Assembly (NCBI GenBank): GCA_013176395.1
Contig: JABMLP010000003.1
Coordinates: forward strand, 620,001-684,000
Reading direction: 5' to 3'
Length of the DNA: 64,000 nucleotides
Source of the DNA: Venturia oleaginea
Taxonomy: Eukaryota > Ascomycota > Dothideomycetes > Venturiales > Venturiaceae
Part shown: piece by piece, positions 1 through 7,660 of the stretch
How positions within the stretch are numbered: position 1 is the first letter of the stretch
Layout of the letters: each line of letters begins with the position of its first letter
The notes under the pieces: model-generated
What the model was told of the DNA's origin: nothing
What the model saw: only the letters and a program-made list of their open reading frames with translations
Database searches by the model: none
Program-made: the position numbers and the translations under genes

Positions 1-650
1 CGGCGTTAACGTTTTCCTTTCCTTTCTTGTAAAGGATATGGAAGTTGTAAAATGACAGTTCTTCTGACCATCTTAGTTGCCGTCGATTCAATTCCTTTGT
101 CGTCGTGAAATTCCGCAGGTTCTTGTGATCGGAATACACGGTAATCTTGTGTTTCGCTCCTTCAAGATAATGCTTCCAGTGCTTGAAGGCATCAACTATG
201 GCCATGAGTTCCTTGTCTGAAGTGGAGTAGTTGACTTCTGCTTTCAGGAATTTTCGTGCGTGGTAAGCTACTGGTCTTAGCTTTCCATCTGAATCAGGTT
301 GGCTGAGACATGCTCCGAGGGCTCCCTCGGACGCATCCACCTCGACTGTGGCTGTTTTTTCTGAGTTAAACAGTTGCAGAATGGGTGGTGTTGTTAACCG
401 TATCTTGAGTGCGTCAAAGGCCTTTTGCGCATGCTCGTTCCATTCGAAGGTAATCCCCTTCTTCATCAATCCCGTGAGGGGTTCTGCAACTTCGGAAAAG
501 CTTTCGATGAATTGTCGATAATAATTCGCGAAGGCGTGAAATGACTGTACTCCTTTGACGTTCGAGGGTACCGGCCAATCGCGGACCTTCTGGTAAATTT
601 CCGGGTCCATCTTTGTGCTGTCCGTGTTCTAGCGCGCATACTAGCCTGCA
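1..650 (-). pseudogene. Ty3/gypsy pol fragment: end of reverse transcriptase plus RNase H, catalytic palm missing
   Basis: Read on the minus strand, about 605 down to 1 gives the connection part of a Ty3/gypsy reverse transcriptase (KVRDWPVPSNVKGVQSF, then FEWNEHAQKAFDALK) followed by RNase H (EVDASEGALGACLSQ, the acidic DKELMAIVDAFKHW stretch, YSDHKNLRNF). It is open to the window edge, so integrase and the 3' LTR would lie outside. The palm with the YxDD motif should sit between the protease and this segment but is absent: protease-like sequence ends near 650 and the RT connection begins near 605, in another frame. The copy is internally deleted and cannot be autonomous. The family call is secure from several motifs in order; the exact junction is an estimate. 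Confidence 0.85.
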
Positions 651-1059
651 CGGGATATCGTTGGTCTGGGAACGTGAGCGTCAATGTTCTCCAGTCGATA
701 TGCGGATTGTGAGTTCGAAGCCATGGCAGACCAAGGATCAAATCCGAGTCTCCAATATTCGTGACGTCTAGAACAATCTGTTCTTTCCTCCCTTGTATCC
801 ACAAGGTTATGTCTGTTTCGTAGATCACCATGCCTTCATTGAAGTTGACAGGTCTTCCATCAGCGATAGTTAGTGGATATGGATGCCGTTTCGACCGTAC
901 GGGTAGTTTCCATTCGTCGACCAATTTCTCGCTTAGAAGATTCCTATCGGCACCAGTGTCGATGAAGGCCCATGCTGGTACGTCGTCAATCTTTCCTTCG
1001 ACCAGCATCTTGGATGTACCAAGGTTGTTCAGAAAATGAGGCGCTTCATTAGGATTCAA
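651..1059 (-). CDS. Ty3/gypsy retropepsin-like aspartic protease segment
   Basis: This minus-strand open frame begins at 1059 beside the end of gag. It carries the retroviral-type aspartic protease active site as FIDTGADRNLLSE, then hydrophobic strands and the C-terminal SDLILGLPWLRTHNPHIDW motif usual for fungal gypsy proteases. In an intact element this domain matures the Gag-Pol polyprotein and is followed by reverse transcriptase. Here the frame runs on to 466 only as out-of-frame translation of the downstream RT-connection sequence, showing the deletion junction shifted the frame. The domain looks intact, but the element as a whole is defective. Confidence 0.85.
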
Positions 1060-1070
1060 CAGGGCCTTCT

Positions 1071-2420
1071 CTACTGTTGATCCTCTTCGTTTCCCGAATT
1101 CTCATGCCATTTGCGTGCTTGCTTTGTTTTGACTGCGATGTCCAATCGTCGGACAAGGTGTCGAAGGTTCCTTGCCCCATTCGGATGGTATGGGCAGGTG
1201 AAGTCAAGGCATGCATTTGGATAGACGTCTTTGCACTGAGAATCGTCCTGATCAATTGCTCGTTCAACGTCTCGTGTCAAACGTGAGAGCCGGAAGGTCA
1301 TAAACTCTAGATCTTCCTTCGATTCTCCTTCGTTGGAGTTGTCTTCTACTGTAGACTCACTGTCGTCGCCCGACATAGACTGTAGAGATTCGTTTTCGTT
1401 TGGTGTAGACCAACTCCCGGAAATGGCTGGCAACTCTTGGAGTATTTCTCCAAGATCTTTCATTTCCTGGTGCTGAGGTAAATCGCATTCCTCATACTCG
1501 CAGCAATTTATAGGTGAGTGTCTGTGGTGGACGTGCTGTACATCTGTACTGATGTTTGGGATTTTCATGATCTTCCTGAGGGTCGTATTGTTGACTTCCT
1601 TTTCGTGAACCCAGTGGAATTCCCAATCTGGTTCTCCTGGGTCTTCCTCGGACTTGTGCTCCCACAGTGGGCATTCTTTGACTTTGTACCAGTTCGATGG
1701 AATCATCCAGTGAAGATCGTGTTCCGGATTCTTTCTCATGCTTGGGTATCTGCTGATAACTTTGACAGCAGCCATTGTATTCCCAACCCCGAATTGGTTT
1801 GTGCCATACTCTGCTTTTGGCAATACCAACTGAGTGCCATAAAGACCGGGTGAGCTAGATGACGAACTCATCATAGCGAGATGTCCTTTGACATTGCCGT
1901 TACCTTGGTAACCTCCTCTATCCCGAGGGTAGTATCCGGAGCTCTGCTTCTCGGATAGGTGTACTTTGCAGTCGTCCTCATAACAAGCCGTCCAGCTCAG
2001 TATGTTGTGGATTGGCGGTACTGACGCATCGGATTGTAAAGCCTTGAGGTGTTCTGAGCCCATGGGTGAGTTTCCGAATCGTTGTCCCTGATTCGTGAAA
2101 CGTCCAGTGTTGTTCTTTTTGGGCTTTCTGACCTGTACCTTTCTTGGATCCACGTGGAGCGCTCTGAATCTTGTCGAGCTCCATTGGCTGCGGTCCGTAT
2201 GAATCAACTCAAACACCTATATTCGCACGACTGTTGTTTCCATGTCCTCGATAAGAACTAACTCCCTTCCTCTGAAGTTTTCTTTCGAATAGGCGGTTAT
2301 CAATCTTGATTGACGTTCCAATCATCGAGTACAGGCTCTGAGGCTGAGTTTCCTTCCGACTGATTTCATCCTTGACAGTCTGCTCTGCAACCCTTATTAC
2401 TAAGGACGGAGCTCCTAGGG
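1071..2420 (-). CDS. Ty3/gypsy Gag C-terminal part
   Basis: The minus-strand frame 2216-1071, extended upstream to about 2420 with a frame break near 2216, encodes a fungal gypsy Gag. Evidence is the stretch around 2290-2330 (IKIDNRLFERKLQRKG), typical of the segment before the nucleocapsid, and the short Cys/His motif WTACYEDDCKVHLSEKQ that replaces a classical CCHC knuckle in many fungal Gags. The C-terminal half is acidic and low in complexity. Gag ends at 1071, only a few bases before the protease frame begins at 1059. The N-terminal capsid part is not recognisable upstream, where repeat arrays occupy the space up to the LTR. A stop near 2217 separates the two Gag pieces, so the copy is degraded. 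Confidence 0.7.
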
Positions 2421-2639
2421 ACTATGAAGGTCAAGGGTATTGAATCTCTCTTCCTAACTCTTTCTTTCCTCAGCTTATTACAGCTTCAACTCCTAAGACT
2501 ACGCTGTCTTAGGATGACCTCTGATTTCCTCTTTGTAAATTTTGCGAGAATTTACTGTGGATTGGCCCTTACAGTTGGCCCTTGCTTCTTGGAGATTCTA
2601 GCACCTTCTAGAAAATCTCAGCTTGAATTCTCTTGAATT

Positions 2640-3045
2640 CCCTTTTTGTTTGGCCCTTGAGGTTGGCTCTTGAGGTTGGTCTTTGAGGTTGGCCCTTGCT
2701 TCTTGGGTTAGGACAAGTGTTCTCTTCTTGAAATTCCTTTTTGTTTGGCCCTTGAGGTTGGCCCTTGCTTCTTGGGTTAGGTGTCCTCTTTAGGACCTTG
2801 ACTCTACAGGCTCTTCTTGAGAGTACTGAAATGGCTGGGGTGTCCTCTTTAGGACCTTGACTCTGCAGGCTCGTCCTGAGAGTACTGAAAATGGCTTGGG
2901 TGTCCTCTTTAGGACCTTGACTCTACAGGCTCTTCCTGAGAGTACTGAAATGGCTGGGGTGTCCTCTTTAGGACCTTGACTCTGCAGGCTCGTCCTGAGA
3001 GTACTGAAAATGGCTTGGGTGTCCTCTTTAGGACCTTGACTCACC
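2640..3045. repeat. Minisatellite arrays in the retroelement leader (59-60 bp units)
   Basis: From about 2779 to 3045 a 59-60-bp unit containing GTCCTCTTTAGGACCTTGAC repeats four times plus a partial copy. Two variants alternate (CTCTACAGG..GAAATGG and CTCTGCAGG..GAAAATGG), giving a higher-order period near 119 bp. A shorter run built on TTGAGGTTGGCCCTTG lies before it, from 2640 to 2775. The arrays sit between the LTR (3432-3712) and gag, in what would be the element's 5' leader. The open frame across the array is only a product of the repeat. Confidence 0.85.
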
Positions 3046-3214
3046 AACAGGATTGACCTGGGAGTACTTTCAACTTGTGGGTGTCACTTTGGACGTTATT
3101 GATATCCCTTCGCAAAGGACAAGTTTCAACAACTCTCAATCTTCGACGTTCGTGATTACTACACAATGAGAAGATGTAGCATCCGTCCTAGGTTATGAGG
3201 TACCTAGCAAACTC

Positions 3215-3360
3215 TTTCTCAATGCCTCGCTCAATGGAGGGCTTTCTCAGTGCCTCGCTCGATGGAGGGCTTTCTCGGTATCTCACTCGATGGAGGGCTT
3301 TCTCGGTACCTCGCTCAATGGAAGGCTTTCTCGGTACCTCGCTCAATGGAAGGCTTTCTC
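3215..3360. repeat. 28-bp tandem repeat, about five copies
   Basis: A 28-bp unit built around TCGCTCAATGGAGGGCTTTC is repeated about five times with single-base differences (tcaatgga / tcgatgga, gaggg / gaagg). It lies between the LTR and the 60-bp array. The short open frames over it on both strands are repeat artefacts. Confidence 0.9.
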
Positions 3361-3418
3361 TTTGCTCTGACGATTGCTGCAGGCACTCTCTCTTACTGTC
3401 AGCAAGAGGTATTGGTGC

Positions 3419-3430
3419 GGTACTTAGATA
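3419..3430 (-). promoter_or_regulatory. Candidate self-priming primer binding site
   Basis: On the element (minus) strand this 12-mer, TATCTAAGTACC, lies one base inside the LTR. Its exact reverse complement, GGTACTTAGATA, occurs on the same strand inside the LTR at 3493-3504, about 40 bases downstream of a TATA-like run (3539-3548), where an RNA 5' end would be expected. No TGG start matching a tRNA 3' end is seen here. The arrangement matches the self-primed class of fungal Ty3/gypsy elements (Tf1-like), in which the folded RNA 5' end primes minus-strand DNA synthesis. Confidence 0.7.
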
Positions 3431-3431
3431 A

Positions 3432-3712
3432 TGTAAGAGTTCAACCCTCAAAGGTGTTTCGCAAGTGAGAGCAGACTGCTTGTATTTCAAAGTATCTAAG
3501 TACCAAGAAGAAACTGTAGGTACAGGAAGAACAACTTGTATATATAATCTTCCAAGTAGGAAAAGGACATGCTGTCCTGAGAAGAGAATAGAAAGGAGTA
3601 GAAGCGCATGTGAAACGGTCCCTGAATAATCCCTGCTAGGCGCACGTGAGAACTACCAGGTAGTGCTAAGAATCCATCCAGGATTAGTTGAGAAAGGATC
3701 TATCCTTTGACA
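3432..3712 (-). mobile_element. 281-bp LTR (family 1), 5' LTR of the gypsy element
   Basis: The LTR begins TGTAAGAG and ends CTTTGACA on the plus strand (TG..CA ends). A copy of the same length at 13881-14161 defines the borders. The coding part of the element lies on the minus strand, so U3 is toward 3712; a TATA run is at 3539-3548 and the inferred RNA start near 3504. The base after 3712 is the interior of a Fot/pogo transposon, so the gypsy element inserted into that transposon. The matching flank lies outside the window, so the target duplication cannot be tested. Confidence 0.9.
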
Positions 3713-3931
3713 CAAGTAGTGCAAGCCAAGGGAATTGCTTTGGTTTACCTAGTTGTTTTGTATGTAAGGGCTCTGACCATGCTGCGAGCGATTGCCCTAA
3801 ATATCGATAATCTTCTGTATAATAGATAGTCTTGATTAATAAAGGCGTTGTGGTGGTGTAAGCTTGCAAAGATGAGATGATCGATTCGGTGGCCCGCTCG
3901 GTGGTGTGGCCCGCTCGCTAGTGAATTACGT
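3713..3931 (+). mobile_element. 3' part of a Fot/pogo-type DNA transposon (copy 1)
   Basis: This stretch is almost identical to 59774-59991. It contains the end of the transposase frame with a C-terminal zinc knuckle (CFVCKGSDHAASDCPKYR, spacing C-x2-C-x4-H-x4-C, all ligands present), then the terminal inverted repeat ending in TTCGGTGGCCCGCTCGG and GTGAATTACGT, followed by the target TA at 3932-3933. The left part is cut off by the family-1 LTR at 3712. The His ligand kept here is Arg in the copy at 59 kb. Confidence 0.9.
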
Positions 3932-3933
3932 TA

Positions 3934-3971
3934 CATGTCACTAAACGTTCCACGTGACAGTATCCGTAACA
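3934..3971 (-). mobile_element. Left-end fragment of the 470-bp LTR family (family 2), inverted
   Basis: The reverse complement of this 38-bp stretch begins TGTTACGGATACTGTCACGT and matches the first 39 bases of the solo LTR at 58825 with one mismatch. It directly abuts the TA target of the Fot/pogo copy, so that transposon had inserted into a family-2 LTR. The rest of this LTR is not in the window. Confidence 0.85.
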
Positions 3972-4972
3972 CGAAGGGCTTTGCGAGGGAAGAATTGATT
4001 CAAAAGCGTGATTCTTGATTTGGGCCTACCCAATTTCGCTAGTTAATGTTTTGATTATTACACAGCCTCAACCTGGGTAGCCTTACCTCGTAGAAGTGCC
4101 TCGTATCCACTTTATAGCGAGGAATATACTTGTAAACCCTAGGGCCAGTAGACTATAGTAAGTACTTCCTACGTTCCGGTATGTCACGGTACGACCGCGG
4201 ACAAGTCCTTCCCGCCGTTGGGGTGGCCCCACGGCACGTGATCAAGGCAGAACCGAAGTTCTGCCGAGGAACGGTTTTAAAGCCTACGTGGCTTCAACGC
4301 ATTCGTATTCCTTTGAGCTACGTCCTATCGTCAAACTTTCCAGGTGGTCTGTCTGCCAGTCCGTATATAGCCTGTTGAATGATACCTGTTTCTGCTGCTG
4401 CTCCTTCCTCCTGATACCCGAACCCGCCTCGTGACACGGAATTACTTATGGCCGGAATAGACGATACCTCTACAGGGATTAGCGCAATGACGAAATTTGT
4501 AATTATAGGCTTTGGAGCCCTCTCCTATTAAAAACGTTCGTCTGAAAGACCTCCCTCTTTGAGATGACTAAGCAGGAGGATTTTGTGTGAGAAGGACACT
4601 TTAGTCAAAGCTCTTTTCTTCTAGTTTAATAGGTAGCTCCCAGACCTTCTGATCCTTGCCTCGCGTGTGTCTTCGTACGGAATCTATGGTGTACAATCTG
4701 CTGGCGGCATGTGTGACGGGTTAAGATCATGCCTGGATACCAGGAAAAACCACCCCAATGTGCAATACAATCTAGCTGGCCGGAAGAAAATAGGAACACA
4801 ATTGCAAACTCCTTTTGAGGGAGATGCCGAGCCATTCACAAGCTTGCCACAGAATCATTCCGAGGTTTGACAGGAGATGCCAAGCCATTCACAAGCTTGC
4901 CCTAGAGAGATAGGCAAAGCCTAAATAAAGGCCCAAGGGTCTAGCCCATGACAGCATATTTATGGGTTTAGT
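3972..4972. other. Gene-free decayed stretch with a short direct repeat
   Basis: No coding region can be supported; the open frames are short and unlike known proteins. A direct repeat of about 29 bp containing AGCCATTCACAAGCTTGCC occurs near 4822-4852 and again near 4873-4903. Confidence 0.6.
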
Positions 4973-5100
4973 TGTAAGAGTTCAACCCTCAAAGGTGTTT
5001 CGCAAGTGAGGGAAGACAGCTTATATTTCAAGTATCTAAGTACAGAGAAGAAAGTGTAAGTACAGGAAGGATAGCTAGTATATATAATCCTCCTCTTACA
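4973..5100 (-). mobile_element. Short variant or internally deleted family-1 LTR
   Basis: It begins TGTAAGAGTTCAACCCTC and follows the family-1 LTR through the CTAAGTAC segment and TATA run, then stops early at CTCTTACA. Its ends form an 8-bp inverted repeat (TGTAAGAG/CTCTTACA). At 128 bp it lacks the distal half of the 281-bp LTR. No flanking target duplication is visible. Confidence 0.7.
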
Positions 5101-5136
5101 ATAGATCCTTCTAGAAAGTATCTTTAAATGGAAACG

Positions 5137-5241
5137 TGACAGCTTGCAAAATAGAACATGGCAGCTTGCGAAATAGAACATGACAGCTTGCAAAATAGAA
5201 CATGACAGCTTGCAAAATAGAACATGACAGCTTGCAGAATA
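5137..5241. repeat. 22-bp tandem repeat, about five copies
   Basis: The unit TGACAGCTTGCAAAATAGAA plus CA repeats about five times with few substitutions (ggcagcttgcg in copy two, cagaat in the last). It lies 36 bp past the short LTR. The Cys-rich frames across it on the minus strand are repeat artefacts. Confidence 0.9.
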
Positions 5242-5549
5242 ACAAGAGAACAATTGGAAATCCAGTCATGGATAAGCTAGAGAGAAGGATTCCATCCCTT
5301 AACATTAGTATAATATCGTTTCGTATGTTGTGCTTTTAAGGCTCACGAGGACATTTGCAATATGAAATCGATATTACGGGACGGTAGCTGGAAAGACGCA
5401 GCATACTCGTAGCCAAAGATTGTTTTGATTCAGTTAAAGAGTGAAGGTATCTACAAACAAAGAACCTCAATGAGGTTCTTTCTCTATACTAGGCTCAATC
5501 AGGCTTAGGCTCTTAGCCTATACCAACCATGGGCCATGCCCATAACAAT

Positions 5550-5630
5550 CGAGTGGTTTTCTAAGAGCCAAGATAGCCAAGAATGAAAATCCTGCTGATC
5601 AAACATATCGTTTAACGTCGTTCTGTCACG
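5550..5630. repeat. Dispersed repeat shared with 36115-36205
   Basis: The segment with TTTTCTAAGAGCCAAGATAG and, further on, ATCAAACA..TAACGTCG recurs diverged at 36115-36205 and more weakly at about 57680-57740. It probably belongs to a third, decayed repeat family. No coding content was recognised. Confidence 0.6.
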
Positions 5631-5860
5631 GGATGGTATCCTATATCTATTTTATCCTAGGTGGATTCTTAGCAATTCCTGGTAGGTTCCTGATAGTTCT
5701 CACGTGCGCCTAGCAGGGATTATTCAGGAACCGTTTCACATGCGCTTCTACTCCTTTCTATTCTCTTCTCAGGACAGCATGTCCTTTTCCTACTTGGAAG
5801 ATTATATATACAAGTTGTTCTTCCTGTACCTACACTTTAGGCTACAAGAAGCTCATTACA
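5624..5860 (+). mobile_element. Diverged family-1 LTR in opposite orientation
   Basis: Read in reverse complement, this matches the distal two thirds of the 281-bp LTR: the segment with AGGACAGCATGTCC, the TATA run and the CACGTGCGCCTAGCAGGG block are all present. The proposed ends, TGTCACGG and TCATTACA, are approximate. Flanks show no 5-bp duplication, so the copy is old or rearranged. Confidence 0.7.
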
Positions 5861-6323
5861 ATAATACCTTGGGGCTCGCTTAGAAGGAAGGTCTTGCTCC
5901 ATGCTGTTTTCTGAGAGTTAAGCTAGGACTCCCTGTTTGGCCCAATCCTTATCTCGTCTGCCACTTTGCCCGAAATTTGCAGTATAATATTGAATCTCGA
6001 GATTTGATTGAAATTCTACGGAAATAGAACAAAAATTCTGCAGGTCTTACTCTACCACTATCTTAGCTCTTACGAAACTGACCGATTGTACATTGCGGAT
6101 GTCCCCGTCGGCCTGGAAAGTGGCTTCGCTGTCATGGCCGCCTGGAAATAAGTCCCTTGGAAAGGTCGTCATCCCAGTTAGCTTCGGAAGTACAATATAT
6201 AGTTAGTACAATGCGCCAAGGCGAGATCTACACAGTATTCACGGTTCCTTAGAGGGTGGGGGAGAGTCGGACGATCCTACGCTGAAAACTCCGGCGTAGA
6301 TTACTAATGTCGAATATTAGAAC

Positions 6324-6793
6324 TGTTACGGATACTGTCACGTGAGCGTGTACAGGATTATATTTGATGCATTCGTATGCATTTGGATTCCTAAGTGCAT
6401 ATCATCATGTCTTCTTATGATTGGATGATTATTACACGGGGTTGAAGGATCACGTGGTTGATCATTCTTGGCAAGGTAAGCAGAATGAACGTTTGTGTTC
6501 ATTCCGCTCAGGCTGTTCATCATGATCGGGATGATCATAATGAACGGAGGATTTTCATAGAGATGGGATCTCTATATAAAGGACGAGACACTGCTCCCTC
6601 AGTATCTCGTATCTTCACTCTCATAGTTACTTCGCTATTGCTTTAGTTACTTAGCACAATTCACGACTCTTATATCTCACAAACTTCGCTACACTTGTTT
6701 GATACGATATTGTCGCCCCAGGATTACTTGAACCTCACTGTACGGAATAGCCAATTCCAGCTATATTACTTGAGCCATAGCCTCTGCGTAACA
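6324..6793 (+). mobile_element. 470-bp solo LTR (family 2) with 5-bp target duplication
   Basis: Starts TGTTACGGATAC and ends CTCTGCGTAACA (TG..CA). It is flanked on both sides by AGAAC (6319-6323 and 6794-6798), so it is a complete solo LTR left by recombination between two LTRs. A TATA element (CTATATAAAGG near 6570) reads rightward. The second copy at 58825-60388 shares both ends and the promoter block. No internal coding sequence of its parent element is in the window. Confidence 0.95.
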
Positions 6794-6951
6794 AGAACGG
6801 ACAAATATGGTATATATACACGATCCCCAAAGCTCTATTCCTTCACATCCGACTCATCCTACTCCAACACTACTCAACTTCTACGTCCAACTCAAACAAC
6901 AAGTAAAGGTCTCACCCTACGTTCTCTACTCCGCTCACAAAGTTGGCTTCA

Positions 6952-7275
6952 GTGAAGTTTCTAGCTACGATTTTGACCTCTCTTGGGTTCTTCGTGTTTA
7001 TGTCCTACGCAGACTTTCAATGCACCGCATTCTCTTCCCATTCACTCGATCCGGCATACCTACCCTCCTTTAAAGCCTGGGCCATAAGAACCTGCCCCCA
7101 AGGCGGAGGCTACTGGTCTTACGCCCCCCCTGTCAGTTGCCGCTACCTTACCTCCGGCAGAGACGTTCCCCAATTTTACAAAAAATTCTTCAAACCGTCT
7201 TTTACCGCACCTGGGAAGAATAATCTCGTGGCGCGCACCTTCTGGTACTGCACGGAAGACTGGAGAAACGGTTAA
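6952..7275 (+). pseudogene. Small secreted protein-like gene, start ATG not present
   Basis: The frame reads as a signal peptide (KFLATILTSLGFFVFMSYA, probable cleavage before DFQC) followed by about 85 mature residues with four cysteines (FQC, TCPQ, SCRY, WYC) and aromatic-rich segments, ending at 7275. The expected initiator is GTG at 6952 and no in-frame ATG precedes the hydrophobic core; the first in-frame ATG lies inside it. A TATA-like run (6808-6818) and a pyrimidine-rich leader are upstream, so this looks like a promoter-plus-gene with a start-lost change. Alternatives are an upstream exon joined at the CAG ending at 6951, or a non-AUG start. No family recognised. The family-2 solo LTR ends about 160 bp upstream. 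Confidence 0.5.
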
Positions 7276-7660
7276 GCGTGTAAAAAATGGAGGAGTTTGA
7301 TCTTGGTTGGATGGGAAGGAAGATGATCGTGCCCGTGATGATTTTCAGATCACAAGATGTGGACAAGAGACGAAAGGGGTTTCGAGGTGTGTAATTCTGG
7401 ATCTGGAATATTGTTTTATGTTTGGTTGGGAAGTAATGAGAGAGCTTGCGTTTCATGAAATGCTGACGGGTTGTTTGAGCATTAAATGGCTGAGTCATGT
7501 TCCTTTTTCTTGTCGTCGTCGTATCGTCCCATCTCACTTCCATCTATTTAACAAATTGTTCAGCGCCGATCCACTAGCACATCTTCATCGAACATGATGT
7601 TGACCGACTTAACAACAGAGCTGTGACCAGGATTTGAACGTTTGAGATCGAGCGAAATGA
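7276..7660. other. Intergenic, no feature seen
   Basis: Only short unsupported frames on both strands; no repeats or RNA genes recognised. Confidence 0.6.

Noticed and set aside
2790..3047. 85-codon minus-strand frame with three internal repeats
   Set aside because: Period equals the 60-bp DNA unit; no start context or family, so treated as minisatellite.
3195..3490. Overlapping frames on both strands at the 28-bp array
   Set aside because: All follow the repeat period, with no independent coding evidence.
4960..5305. Cys-rich minus-strand frames that resemble small secreted peptides
   Set aside because: They are the 22-bp array read in two frames; the Cys pattern comes from the repeat unit.
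6458..6955. Short frames within and after the 470-bp solo LTR
   Set aside because: They cross the LTR border and are not conserved in the second LTR copy.
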